A stretch of DNA of 64,000 bases from Mimachlamys varia (taxonomy: Eukaryota; Mollusca; Bivalvia; Pectinida; Pectinidae). Both the position numbers and the translations under genes were made by a program. Below, piece after piece: positions 23,728 to 35,777 of this stretch (positions within the stretch are counted from its first letter, which is position 1; every line of letters begins with the position of its first letter). Below the pieces are notes generated by a model, which made no database searches, had not been told where the DNA came from, and saw only the letters and a list, made by a program, of their open reading frames with translations. Location: positions 35,035,465 to 35,099,464 of the forward strand of contig OX392536.1 of NCBI GenBank assembly GCA_947623455.1, given 5' to 3'.

Positions 23728-25005
23728 AATTAGTTGTGCCCTTTTGCTTTTTGGACTGATCATATAAAAATGACTGACTGGCGGCCATTTTTGATTCTGA
23801 CCTTAAATCTGTTATTACTTCTTCTTGAGCAATCTTTCTCAAATTTCATATGTGGGTTCTTGGTGTAAGTTGTGCTATTTCGAACTCAGATCAGAAAAAG
23901 AAATTGCTCACGGGCTTACATCAGTCAATTAATATTGCCTTTTCATAAGAGGAACTCCAAAATTTCATATAACTTAAATTAAATAAAAAGCTGACAGATT
24001 GCCATCTTGGATTTTCACAATGAAAGTTTCTTTCATTTCATAATTTCTTAGCTCACTTATAGTCCGAAGGACCGAGGTGAGCTTATGCAATACCGTGGCG
24101 TCCGTCCGTCGTCCTTCAACAATTTTAAACGACTTCTTTTCCATAACCACTGATAGGAAATCAACCTAATATGACAGGAATCATCCGTGGGTGCCCAGGA
24201 TTCAAAATTGTACTAATGTTGGGACTGACCCCATAGGGGGCTGAGGGGCGAGCCAAAAAAGAAAATATTGTATCATGATTACCTAGATACCAATGATACT
24301 GGCCCCCTGAGCCTCCTGTTTGTTTTGCTATTTTGTTTTTGGGATTGGTCAGAAAAAAGAAATTACTCGGTCTACCATATTTCAATTAGTATTGTCTTTT
24401 CTGAAGGGGACTACACAATTTCATATCAATAAAATTAAATATATGCAAGAGAAAAAAAAGGGAAAAGACCCATTTCTTTAAGAACAAATGAAGATTGTCT
24501 TTAATGGTCGCCAAGGTCCCCGTGGGATTTTTGTATTATCGGTGCAAATGCATCATCATATGGTTGGTTGTTCAAATCAGATCCTAAAATTTTCACTTGA
24601 ATGTTTGCAATGGTCTATATAGAGTATTGTGAGTTTACATAACAAATTTGGAACAGCTAAAAAAACCTGACTGGTGGCCATATTGAATTTTGAATGATCA
24701 AGTTGTTATTCAAATACTCTTTTCGCCCGTGGGTTTGTCCGTTCTTTTCGCCCGTGGGTTTGTCCGTTCTTTCGTAAACAATTCTTTGTTATCACTATTT
24801 CTTGACAAGTACTGGATGGATCATCCTAAGAATTCCAGTTGTAAGTTCCCCTTGGGTGATAACTGTGCATCGTTCTATTTTCTGGTTATATGTCTGAAGA
24901 ACGGCCATCTTAGATTTTGAGGGTAATATTTTATTAACGCTATTCTGAACAAGTTCTGGACGGACGTTTCCCAAATTCGTATGTTTGGTCTACCCTAGTT
25001 GCATT

Positions 25006-25202
25006 CACAGGGACCTGAGAATTTGTTACAGCTAGTTTTGGACCTAAAATAGGGTGTTTAGAGTAATTTCAATTTCCATTGAGGGGGCAATTTTATCGAA
25101 AATGGATCTTAACCACCCCCCACCCCCCAAAATGTGTAAAATTACTCTAAACACCCTATGTTAGGTCCAAAAATAGCTGTAACAAATTCTCAGGTCCCTG
25201 TG
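25006..25202. mobile_element. Palindromic hAT-like MITE, copy a
   Basis: Begins CACAGGGACCTGAGAATTTG and ends CAAATTCTCAGGTCCCTGTG. Nearly the whole element folds on itself around a C-rich centre. It is flanked by GTTGCATT and GTTGTATT, an 8-bp target-site duplication with one change, which is the hAT size. Other copies or fragments lie at 29295, 35341, 39820, 40227, 42393 and 49292. Confidence 0.75.
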
Positions 25203-25438
25203 GTTGTATTGTGCCCTTTTGATTTTGCGACGGGTGTGATAGTCCGACGTTAATGGATCCTACGACAACATGGACACCAGGCGGTCATCTTAGAGTGGTA
25301 CTATGTACTGGATAGATATCTCTCAAAAGTTCATATGTAGGTTCCTTGGAGTTTTGGGCTGATCAGAAAAACAAAACATATTGACAGGCGATCTTCCTTG
25401 ATTTGACAGTTAATGACAAGTACAATATATTTAAAAAT

Positions 25439-25459
25439 GGGGGGGGGGGGGGGGGGGGG
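25439..25459 (+). repeat. Poly-G tract
   Basis: About 21 consecutive G. Comparable G or C runs occur near 30998, 31036, 33981, 35398, 42500, 46786, 51878 and 52990. Confidence 0.9.
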
Positions 25460-25920
25460 AGTGTGTTTAAGCTATTCCTAAACACGTACCTGAATACACC
25501 TTTACTAATTCACATGTTAAATACTACTGTCATGTCCTATTGCTTTTGGAGGTCGTTTTAAAAATCGGAGGGTCATAATCACGAATTAAACAGTACAATT
25601 TTATTTCCATTTTTTTCATGACCTGGAAAACCAATGATTTTCATAGGTCAAGATTATATTCTAGTTGTTCATGTTTTTTCTTTTTTTAGACCAATTAGAA
25701 AATACATATACCGCAATGCTCACAAAGTAAGGCAGTCGTGTTGGATTTTGATTTCCAGCTTGTTTGCTATTACTACTTCCACAGACAGATATTTATCAGA
25801 TTCAAAATTAACGTTCTCTTGTTACAGATTAAGATTTTTTTTCCATTAGCAAATTATTTCAAGCAAATAACGAATTGTTTGAATTAATGTTGAGTGATAC
25901 AGGCCCCTTGGGTCTCTTGT

Positions 25921-27167
25921 AGTTTGAATGCCAATACGGGGAAATATTTTAGATTCAACTGGATCAAACTCACTTATCAGTGAGCGTGCTAAAGTAATGG
26001 GCTAATCGATCAGATTGGTGGAAAATGTTTGTGATGAAACAGGTTATAGGCATTTTAAAACATAAAACACAAAGATATGAGTTAAACTTGCATTTTTATT
26101 GTAAAATTATAAAGCATTAATAACATTAGTACTTTTTGTTAATGTAAACATATTTTTGTAAATACTTTGTATAACACATTAAAAATGTAAATGCAAAAAA
26201 CAACACAGATCTATATATGAAATATTCACTAACTTGGATGAGTTCACAAACTTTCTAAATGCAACGAGGAGTAAACTGGATTGGCAGTACATCGTACACA
26301 CATGGTTCATACAACATGTAATTACACAATGATATATCTTATAAAGATTACTATGAACACATGGTTTTATTTTTGTTACTATAATTAGCGTACTTAAGAA
26401 TGGAATGTAAGCAATGTCAATCACACCGTATTTCATTAGTTAATCAAAAATGTGAATATGATAATTAATTGGAAATGCTAATGAAGCGGATATTTTCGAA
26501 TCGATAATACAATATGAAAAAATTAGAAAACAGAACGGGTCGGAATCTGGACCGGTCTGACTGTAATTCATGTGAGCGCGTGTGCAGTCGGAGGAGTCCT
26601 TTGAGTAGGGTTTAGTTTTAGTATTGTGTTTTTTCATTTGTCATTTTATTTTACAGTTTCTAAATAGTGCGTGTGATGTAATACATACCGTGTCACTAAT
26701 AATTGTACACACTATTCTCGCAATAATTTAGAACAAAAATACATGTAATAGCGAAACTTTCCACACTGCAAAAAAGTCCACTTTAACAGTATACTGGACG
26801 GGCTTAGTTAAATGGCAATATTTGATTGATACAATCTACATAGCTTTTATTAGGTCTGTAAATCAACCTCGGTATACCGCCACGACACGTAGGACTCGGG
26901 CGTTATAAAAGGGAATGGCAATATATGGAAGACAGAATAAGGTATTGGTTTCAAAATGGGAATGTTGAACTGATCTTTGATGGGGGAAATGGCTCTTAGG
27001 GAAACAAATGAGGATGTTATTGTATCTATAATACATTGTATCTATATCGTATATAATACATTGTATCTATATTCGTATAATACATTGTATCTTTATCTTT
27101 TATATTACATTGTATCTATATCGCGTATAATACATTGTATCTATATCGTTTATAATATATTGTATTA

Positions 27168-27219
<52 letters not shown>

Positions 27220-29294
27220 TATATGATACATTATATCAATATAGTATATATTACATTGTATATATATCGTATATACTACACTGTATCTATATAGTATATT
27301 GTATTGTAATTGTATCTATATCGTATATAATACATTGTATCTATATGATCGTTGAAGTAATAGCGACAGTACGTTCGAGTCTATCCGCCCCCTTGTCAAA
27401 ATACAAAAAATTATTACGCTCGTATAAACGTTGTATCTCTGAAAATATGTAACATTGTATAAATTTGTATATATAATTCATTGTATCGATATAGTATGAT
27501 ACATTGTAGCTATATGGTATAAGTACACTGTATCTATATAATACATTGAATTTATGTGTACAATACATTGTATCGAATACATTAGATCTATATCCAAACA
27601 ATACGTTTTTACCTACATACTAATTACTATGTATTTGTATGAATACATTTATAATACACTGGATACCATTGAAATATGATATCGCGTTTATTGGATACAA
27701 TAGCGGGCAAAGTACAAACAAAACATTTAAAGGCTACCTAAGATAAAAAAGGAATGTGTACAGGGATGACCGAAGTCAAATTAATATCATGGTAAGGATA
27801 TTATACATGTATACATAGCAATATCTCATAATAAGGATATACATGTATACACAGTTAATAACAATAACAAAAGGGCTTGTTAAACAAATAAAAAAAGATA
27901 TTTATGTCCAGTGTTCTTTTAGTTTTGATGTGTAATAAAGCATCAACGACCTTTTAGCAGCAATTTAGATACAGTAGGACATTAAAAGAATATGAAATTA
28001 TTCATATCTCATACAATCGCCCGTAAAAGTACCAGTTTATTTATATTTATAATGTCGCTATTTAGGTAAATAGGTTCACCCACAAGACAAAAACCCCAGA
28101 TTATACTGACTCTATTTTGGTTTGAGTCTGACGAAATGCATTTGGAATTTTCTGATTCGTCATGATTAAACTTAAAACTCATTTTTTTCTGATAAAGATT
28201 TCAAATTAAACAACGTTGTTGACCATCTGAGGCTACATATTATGTTCGTACAGAAAGGAAAAGTTTAGAAAGCGCATAATACAACACACCTTTACTAAGT
28301 TATACAATCATAAACCGGAACAAGGTCAACCATATGACAACGATGAATCATTTTCCATAAACCTAATGTCACAAAGGGCAGTGTTTTATACCACAACATA
28401 GGATGTACACGTGTACCATACTGATTTTTCAATTAGAAAATATTAATAAAGAGGTGATCAAATAAAAATAATATCACTAATGAAAGAAAAAAAATCATCA
28501 TTGACGATTGCGTGCTTCGCCTCCCTATACCTATGACACATTGGCTATTTTTTATCCGTTATTTTTTTTTTGTATATAATTATTTTTACAATAACTTTGA
28601 TGACTACTTTAATAAAAGCGTTCGGGGTTAACAGACAAGTGTTAATCGGATATGTACGAAAACATTATTGCTTTAAAATTCAATTTAGTGTTGCACTTCA
28701 CTTGTAGTATCAAGTGCTTTCAAGTGGTCTCTTGATTGAGCATTTCCTTTCTGACGTAGCACACGCCATAACCAATGATAGTAGGGGAGATGTTGAAAAT
28801 GCACGAGACTGGTCAAGTCCACATTATGCTGAGTCATCATTTACGAAAAAACTTTTACATGACATTAAGTATTAACGTGATAAAAAATGGATTTCAAAAC
28901 GCTTGTTAGTAAATATTCAGCATAAATCTTTCAACATTGAACATTTTAAACGATCAACAAAAATAAAAATGCATGTTGATAACGACATTTCAACGGAATG
29001 ATTCTTGTAAAGTTCAACTGGAGTCATGGAAATGTCGTTAATATATAACAAAAATAAATGGATAAACGGTACGGGATAAATCAAATAAACATACAACAAT
29101 ACGACACAACAGGAGTTCACAGTTATTCCTTTGTTTGCTTGTGAAAGCTTAACTTACTTAACTAAGGAATCGATTGTAGATGTAGATTGAGATTTTCACA
29201 TAAAAAACACCTATTTTAGTTACAATTATAGAACGCCGATTGCCAAGGGAAATCGGGTATGTATGGTAGGTCGAAGGAGAGGAGTAATAGAAAG
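25921..29294. other. Intergenic stretch
   Basis: I see no supported gene. The interval holds the AT-rich tandem repeat at 27020-27600. A short minus-strand open frame at 26440-26637 (MKKHNTKTKPYSKDSSD) lies in slightly GC-richer DNA but has no family match or splice context. Confidence 0.5.
27020..27600 (+). repeat. AT-rich tandem repeat, period about 23 bp, with an (AT)n core
   Basis: Units of the form ATACATTGTATCTATATCGT recur from 27030 to 27360 and again, more diverged, to about 27600. An uninterrupted AT dinucleotide tract lies at about 27175-27217. Open frames across it (rich in Tyr and Ile) are artefacts of the repeat. Confidence 0.85.
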
Positions 29295-29452
29295 CACAGG
29301 GACATGGAATTCTTTACAACTAGTTTTGGACCTAAACTAAGGTATTTAGAGTAATTTTACACACAAAAAAGAAATATTGTAAAATTACTTTAAACACATT
29401 TGTTTATGTGTAAAACTACATTGTAGTTGTAACAAATTATCAGGTCCCTGTG
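29295..29452. mobile_element. Palindromic hAT-like MITE, copy b
   Basis: Begins CACAGGGACATGGAATTCTT and ends AATTATCAGGTCCCTGTG. Flanks ATAGAAAG and CTAGAAAG form an 8-bp duplication with one change. It is shorter than the 49292 copy (158 versus 252 bp). Confidence 0.7.
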
Positions 29453-29466
29453 CTAGAAAGGACTCG

Positions 29467-29527
29467 GAAACCGTCGGCACTATCGACACACGAAAAATCG
29501 ACAGTTTACCGAAAGTACCGACGGTTT
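29467..29527. repeat. Short inverted repeat sharing arms with 40269-40325
   Basis: Arms AAACCGTCGGCACTATCG and the complement of CGAAAGTACCGACGGTTT surround a short loop. The 40.3-kb palindrome has related arms (AACTGTCGGCACTTTCCGT), so this is a small dispersed hairpin. Confidence 0.6.
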
Positions 29528-29831
29528 GCGATTGGTTGACAGAGCAATATCACGTGAATAGATCAAAATTTCATATTAGTTCGGGTAAGGCTTGACCTAA
29601 TACTTGACGATACATTTCCGAAATAAAGCAGTTAGGAAACATATCTTTGAAAAGGTAAGGCTAGAACTCAGATAAAAAGGTTAAAGGGATTGGTGAGGCA
29701 TATTAATTATTATACATTATGAACATGCCTTTCCGAATCTTATGTCTTTTGTTGTATAAAACGGCTTGTGTCTACTGCGACGAGATCTATACGCTGGCTC
29801 AGAAATCAAGATCTAGATGTCTAGACTCTTA

Positions 29832-32800
29832 TTAAAAAGAATTGGTAAACAATTCATGACATTTGCTATATTTTATCCAAAACCCCTTCAGAAGTATGTG
29901 TGTGTCTTTGATCAGAAGATAATCACGTTCATACCGTTTCGCTGTGGTCGTTTGCTCGTAATTTCTGACGAGATCCGTGGAGTTCCGGTTTGACTGACTC
30001 GGGACGCATTGGTTTTCCAGGCGCTGGAAAAGACACATGGCCTGTTTGATCGAGTCATGCATTGATCCCAAATCCGGCGTAAACTGACCAGAGGAGAAAT
30101 AATCTTCCTCTCTAATAGTCTGTTCCAGAAATATCATCACGCGGGTCAACTTCTCATAATCAGTGAGAAGTGGTGTCGAAATCTGGAAAATATGAAACAG
30201 TTTATTAATTAGGATTCAAAGGTGACGTAACACACACATATGCTGCACCTCTTAAATTAAGTAATAGATACAGTATGCCGCAAAACTGAATTGAACTGCA
30301 TCATACAGCTGTTTCGTCCTCTTAGGACTCTTCAGTGATGCTAGGGGCCAAAAGGTAGGAATCCAAAATTTCTAAACTAATGTAGAAGCAGAAGGGTCAG
30401 ATGCGTAAAACCCCTTTAATTTATGAATTTAGAAGTAAAATTAAACTAGTTATGTATAATTTCAAATCGTGTATTACGAAAATGTGTGTATTATGTACCA
30501 GAAATGTACAATTATTTGAAAAACAAACACTTGTAATAGACGGTGACTTATGATCAAGGTAGGTTGTTAAGAAAAGGTTTAGCATGGGAATCTAGAACAA
30601 AAAAATGCACAAAATGAACGATGACGCATTATCATGGGAGCTTGAATAGGTCATCCTCGGTATCCGGCCAGAGGTTACGCTCACGCACCTACGCTCTCTA
30701 CACCCACGCCCATGGAATATGTCTGAACAAAATTGAATGCTTTTTAAAAGACTAAATTTCGATCCTGAAAAGTTTCAAAAGAATTTCGCGGTAACGTAAC
30801 GGTAAAAAGCGACAGGTTTTCAAGTCGCATGTCGCTCAATTGTAATCTTCAAAAGGCAAATATCGGCCTAGCGATTGGTCAGGTTTTATCTTTTACCTGA
30901 GACCAATCACACTGCTACCTTCGTTCCTTCCATTTCGCTATGACATAATTCCTGGGGAGTAGAGAGCGTATGTGACACTAGGGGATCCAGAGGGGTTGGG
31001 GGGGGGGGGGGGGGGTCAGGACCCTCCTCTACCCCCCCCCCCCCCACCCTTTTTGGCGGAGGAAAAAATCTATAGCCGTAAAAAATGGAAGTTTTTCCGT
31101 TGTATCATATCACAGTTGCTTGAGTTTCTGTCAGTAAATAATAAATATATATGTGTGAAATGAGCCTCCCATTACAGTAATGTAATGCACATTCTGTAAT
31201 GGGCCGCGGCTCTATATATATGAACATTTTTTATACACTGACAGAAATTAAAGCAACTGTGATCATATTGAAAAAGCGTCAGCTGGACCCCCTCCTTTCG
31301 AAAACCCTGCATCCGCACCTGAGTGAGCGTACCCCCTGGATATTGAGAATGAACTAGGTATATGTAAGTATACATATCTTGTATACAGTTAAGGTTTAGC
31401 TTAGAACTCTAAAAAATAAACTCATATTTTTTCTTTGGATATTTTCTTTTAACAGAAAACCAATAGCGTATAAACTATAAAGCTAATTAATACGATATAT
31501 ACAATACATTTAACGGGAATGAAAATAGGCGAAACGAAAGGCTCTTAGCCGAAATATGATACATAATTCTTAAATATAGGTAATGTTTCATAAGTTACGA
31601 ATGTAAAACACTCGTTTTGCCAGTCTTTCTCTTTTATTCCGACTCTTTCTGTAATTGTTCCGTGTCGAATTTTCTTTTAGCAATTACGTACGAAAAAATC
31701 TCCAAAATAAGAAATATGTCATTTCCGGTAACACCTACACCACTTATATCAAATCTATCAAAGGTCAATTATGATAATGAGATATGACACTTGAAAACCG
31801 CTACAACGTCATATTTTCCAAATGAAGCACTTCCGACATCAGAGACTTCCGGTCAGAAAAATACGATGGTCATCCCAATAGTGACTCTCTTCTTTTTTTG
31901 TGGTATGGAATATAGGAATTAATATTAAAAAAAAAACAAATGCTTAGCCTCTCGCTGGTTTTAACGTTGTTGAAGGATATTTGCTGGTATGAGGGCATGT
32001 TTAATTTTCGTACTGCAAAGTTTTGAAGGAGTATGCCTAGAACATTGAAATACGTTACCTCACTGCAGAGGTCCAAAATATTCCCCTGAACTAAATTCAT
32101 GTCGGGAAAGCTGGGAATATGCTTGAAAATGTTGTCCAGGTCAAAATCAAGGCTGCATAACTCGCCGGATGTCCGTCCCTGCACGCGCTCGACTCTCTAG
32201 GAAACAAAATATTTTGTCAATTTGATTTTCAGGTACAGAGAGAAAGAATATGATGGCTTCTTAAATAAAGCTCATAAGCAAGATGGCATATATAGTTCTT
32301 GGTATACATATATCTGATAATTTAAATTATACGGAAACAAAATAAAGTTGGTGTAACCTTCATACACAGATTTTTACTTGTTACCACGATTTGTATTATC
32401 TATAATAATATTTATTTAGGCAAAGCATGTCACAGTACAGTACACAACACTGCCTTAATAGTATCACATACATGATGTTGTGTTATATCACCGTCGGTAC
32501 GTACTTTAGTTTGAACAGAAATAATTTTGGCTTCACCTAGGATTACCTATGAAAGCCGAGTACGGCTTATTTCCAATGTAAACGAATCTAATCTAAAAAT
32601 ATTTAAATCAAATTTGTAATTTGTAATTGTCTATGTATTCACTCGTTATTGAAATGTTGATTTAAAATAACTTGTGTCTAATCCGTTGTTAATATTTGAA
32701 CAATAAATAAGTTGAAAGTTTAATTGTAAAAATAGAAAGCTGTTTTGTAGAATAATCGATGTAAAACTGAAAGAAAGACATCAAAATTCCGACTAGTAGA

Positions 32801-34629
32801 AACCGGAAGTATATTGTGTGTAAAGGTAATACGAGTACCATTACATACAGTACCCGATGTAACGTAAACGAAACATTATTCAGTTATCTTGTACAAGTGA
32901 TAAAATAATAGATTTTCTATCGAAATTTGAGAACGAGCTAACGACGATGATAATTTAAAAGCACTTTTGGAACTTTTCTTTGTAAGTATAACGGAGTACG
33001 TTAACGCCTAACATACAATTTTACATGTTATGACAGAACTATTAGAGGTGCTAATTTAATATTAAACATGCGTAGCCTACATTTTATCATTTCTGATAAA
33101 ACGAATGAATGACATAAGCCCGTGTATATAATTATCCCTAATAATAATTTTTTTTTTAAATTGCCTAAAAACAAAACGTATGTCAAGAATTAGCATCTTG
33201 CGAAATCTTCTGCATTATAAAAGTTTATAGCTTTACAAGTAGGTCTCGAAACATTGCGGTTTTCGTTACAGTACGCTAAATATGAGTAATAACTGTGAAG
33301 GAAATAAATTTGTCACTAAAATATCTCAAAATAATTTAAGACTTTCCCTAAATAGAAATCATTAAAATTCACATCTAAATTTAACTCACATAGCCATTAC
33401 GTATGTTCACGATTCGTAACATAGCCTCATCAAAATGCGTTAAGATGGACTTGACCATCTCAGTTCTCTCCCCTGGTGTCAGTGGGGGAAGGTCGGGGGG
33501 CGGGGGGACTGCAGACTGTCCACACGGGTACCTCCACATGTCATTGTAGGCGGGGGAAATTGGAATACCGACACAAGCTCTGGCCAATAACCCCAGCAAC
33601 GCTAGCACTCTCAAACAGATATCTGAAACAAATACAATCAAAACAGGTATAGCTTGATCAAGATATAAAAAGCAAAACATTTTTATTGACTATAAATTGC
33701 ATACGTTTTGTATGTTAAACGAGCCAACTTATAGAAACAAGTCCTTATTTTTTCCCCAAAATCTCGCGAAAAGTTGAGGTAATGTTTGAAATAACAAATT
33801 TTTCAATGCAGAATTTAACAAGTTATACACAATCAACCAAAGTTGAAACTGAAGCCTGGAATATTGGCTCCGTGGTTGAGGCACATTGCCGTCTAAATCA
33901 CCGACCCTCCACCACATATTCGCAGGGTTGATCCTGGACCAGGCGCCGTATACATGTACTTACTGGATGTCGTTGATTTCCCCCCTCCCCCCCCCCCCCC
34001 CCTATAGTTTGCATTGCCTGGCATAACTTAAAATTTTACGGGGAGAAAACCTCAATATACCGGACCTTTATATTACAGGAAAGGAACCTTTGTATTCCGG
34101 TCCTGCATAATACAGGAAATGATCTCAACCTGTGTATTCCGGTCCTGCATAACACAGGAAAATATCTCAACCTGTGTATTCCGGTCCTGCATAACACAGG
34201 AATGTATCTCAACCTTGTATTCCGGTCCTGCATAACACAGGAAAGTATCTCAACCTTGTATTCCGAACCTGCATAACACAGGAAAGTATCTCAACCTTGT
34301 ATTCCGAACCTGCATAATGCAGGAAAGGATCTCAACCTGTGTATTCCAAACCTGCATAACACAGGAAAGTATCTCAACCTGTGTATTCCGGTCCTGCATA
34401 ACACAGGAAAGTATCTCAACCTGTGTATTCCGAACCTGCATAATACAGGAATGTATCATAATTTGGCAGCCATCTAGGTAGTACTGAATACTATGAAGTA
34501 AGATGTGTTATTTAAAGATTGTACGGTTGTAGTTCTATGCCTAGATCAGGCAACCATGAGGTCTGTTGAACTAAACAAGTCTATATCGATATAAGGTCTT
34601 CATGGGCCATATAGCTTACCTTGCTTCAT
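29832..34629 (-). CDS. Putative secreted class I (four-helix) cytokine, 4 exons, 243 aa
   Basis: Exons (complement): 34620-34629, 33390-33622, 32059-32196 and 29832-30182. Junctions are GT-AG with phases 1, 0, 0, total 732 bases. Exon 1 holds only ATG AAG CAA G. Residues 1-22 form a signal peptide (core LRVLALLGLLA, likely cleavage after CVG). A Pro-rich segment (about 42-53) precedes four predicted amphipathic helices: about 55-80 (ERTEMVKSILTHFDEAML), 132-152 (TDYEKLTRVMIFLEQTI), 164-184 (SMHDSIKQAMCLFQRLE) and 203-239 (KRYERDYLLIKDTHILLK). A long A-B loop on its own exon carries LCSLD and LDLCSE. Six Cys remain after cleavage, with one N-glycosylation site (NST, 194-196). Length, topology, tiny first exon and intron phases match long-chain class I cytokines (IL-6/LIF/CNTF, growth hormone). 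The ligand role is inferred; sequence identity to any member is low by eye. Confidence 0.7.
31111..31261. mobile_element. 151-bp MITE with 7-bp target duplication, copy 1
   Basis: Begins CACAGTTGCTTGAGTTTCTG and ends CAGAAATTAAAGCAACTGTG. It is flanked by ATCATAT on both sides (31104-31110 and 31262-31268), an exact 7-bp duplication. The interior has a GTAATGGGCCGCGGCTC block shared with 63194-63355. It lies in intron 3 of the cytokine gene, inserted into an older repeat. Confidence 0.8.
33860..33980 (+). mobile_element. tRNA-derived SINE head
   Basis: TTGGCTCCGTGGTTGAGGC at 33865 resembles a tRNA A box, and GCAGGGTTGATCCTG at 33922 resembles a B box at normal spacing, followed by unrelated sequence and a poly-C run at about 33981. 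The acceptor stem does not pair well, so this is a SINE or tRNA relic, not a working tRNA. It lies in intron 1 of the cytokine gene. Confidence 0.55.
34068..34455 (-). repeat. About 42-bp minisatellite in intron 1 of the cytokine gene
   Basis: About nine units contain CCTGCATAACACAGGAAAGT and TCTCAACCTGTGTATTCC. Most are 41-42 bases; variants alternate CCGGTCCTG with CCGAACCTG. Each unit contains a small hairpin (CCTGCATAACACAGG). Open frames on the minus strand are by-products of a period near a multiple of three. Confidence 0.9.
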
Positions 34630-34889
34630 GATTTTAAAACACCTTAGTTAATTTTCTTTCGTTAGAAATAACTCTCTTTTCCTCAGCTTTATCAAGCTTA
34701 ATGACAAAGTTTGGGATTTGGGCATCTTTTATATGGAGTATTCTGAAACTTACGTACAAATTAATCCCCTCACTATGGGATTTTGGTGTTGAAAGTATAA
34801 TCAAACAATCAACCAATAATCCCGTTTCCGATTCTTCAAAAAATTTACAAACAGTATCTGGGTTTTCTGTTCTACTATAAGGGCTACGG

Positions 34890-35135
34890 TTTTGGATAAA
34901 AGCGAAAGTACGTGTGTATATTTATAGTAACAACCACACACATGCATACACACTGTAGGCAGTGTAATGTGTTGAATGAGATTTAGAGCGTGACCGGTAT
35001 TCTACAGACGGCCCATTATTCAAGTATTGACCAATCAGGTCACTCGTGCTCAAGGTTAATTTCACAAGTATGAACCAATCAAGGCCGCCGGGGTCTTATC
35101 TTACTTACAACCGGAAGTGTCGTAAAGATAAGATT
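34890..35135 (-). promoter_or_regulatory. Candidate promoter of the cytokine gene
   Basis: Read toward the gene, a TATA box (TATAAATA, about 34918-34925) lies roughly 290 bases before the ATG. Nearby, AAAAGCGAAAGTA at 34898-34910 differs by one base from an IRF/ISRE core (GAAANNGAAA). Further upstream are an ETS site CCGGAAGT (35111-35118), GATA sites at 35095 and 35126, and two CCAAT boxes (35031, 35075). The cluster is suggestive of an inducible promoter; no factor binding is shown. Confidence 0.4.
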
Positions 35136-35340
35136 TACTTGTAGAATATGGACATGTAATCTCAGATGTATTGACAACTAGTCTGTGCTATCAACGAAAC
35201 AACGATGTCATAAATATATAAACGTTAGATTTTTAAAATATTGGTGGTCGTAAATTAGGTACGACCGGTTGTGTATCAGTGGAATTAGTATTGCTAGAAT
35301 CTAAATTACCTGGTAGTTAAACGGATCGCAATGGGTAACA

Positions 35341-35534
35341 ACAGGTGCCCTGACATTGTCACAGTCACAAGTACACGTACCTGGACCATTTGGTGTTGGG
35401 GGGGGGGGGGGTCATTTTTATCAAAAATTGATCTACCCCATTCCCAACCCCAATGTGTAAAATGAACCAAACGCCCACCTTCATTTAGGGTCAAATACAA
35501 TCTTGTAGCTGTGCCAAATTCTCGGGCATCCGTG
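35341..35534. mobile_element. Diverged palindromic hAT-like MITE, copy c
   Basis: The right half (AATGTGTAAAATGAACC through CCAAATTCTCGGGCATCCGTG) matches the family, with the typical ATTTTTATCAAAAATTGATC centre next to a G run. The left end is eroded and no target duplication is clear. Confidence 0.55.
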
Positions 35535-35777
35535 TGAGCAGCGATATCAGGAGGGACGTTGGTCTTTTGTTAACATACACATATTGAACACCCAAATTAC
35601 ACTTTATTTAAAATATTGCATGTATTTTTTAAGCAGACACGAATAGCTGAATAGAAGCTAACTTTACTTATTTGAACCTGATTTTAGTTATTTAAAGAAA
35701 AACCAACACAATTTATAATAAATTGCTAAAGGCCCCGAACAAACGACATGAAATAGAACAACCAGTTGGCCGGACTA

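Larger units (their letters stand above)
22130..25920 (+). mobile_element. Decayed dispersed repeat block, nested insertions
   Basis: Host repeat modules recur with CAAATTTCATATGTAGGTT-like, GTGCCCTTTTGATTTTTGG-like and GGCGGCCATCTTGGATTT-like phrases (about 22250, 22430, 22510, 22570, 23745, 23785, 24675, 24905, 25210, 25285). The block ends GAGTGATACAGGCCCCTTGG. Inside it sit a second repeat at 22672-23727, a short copy at 24049-24320 and a palindromic MITE at 25006-25202. No intact reading frame is visible. These phrases are, to my knowledge, typical of abundant mollusc dispersed repeats whose class is unclear. Confidence 0.6.

Noticed and set aside
30972..31163. Gly/Pro-rich frame at 31.0 kb
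   Set aside because: It is produced by poly-G and poly-C runs in a repeat fragment.
33860..33945. Functional tRNA gene
   Set aside because: A- and B-box-like words are present, but the stems do not pair and the sequence continues as a SINE-like tail.
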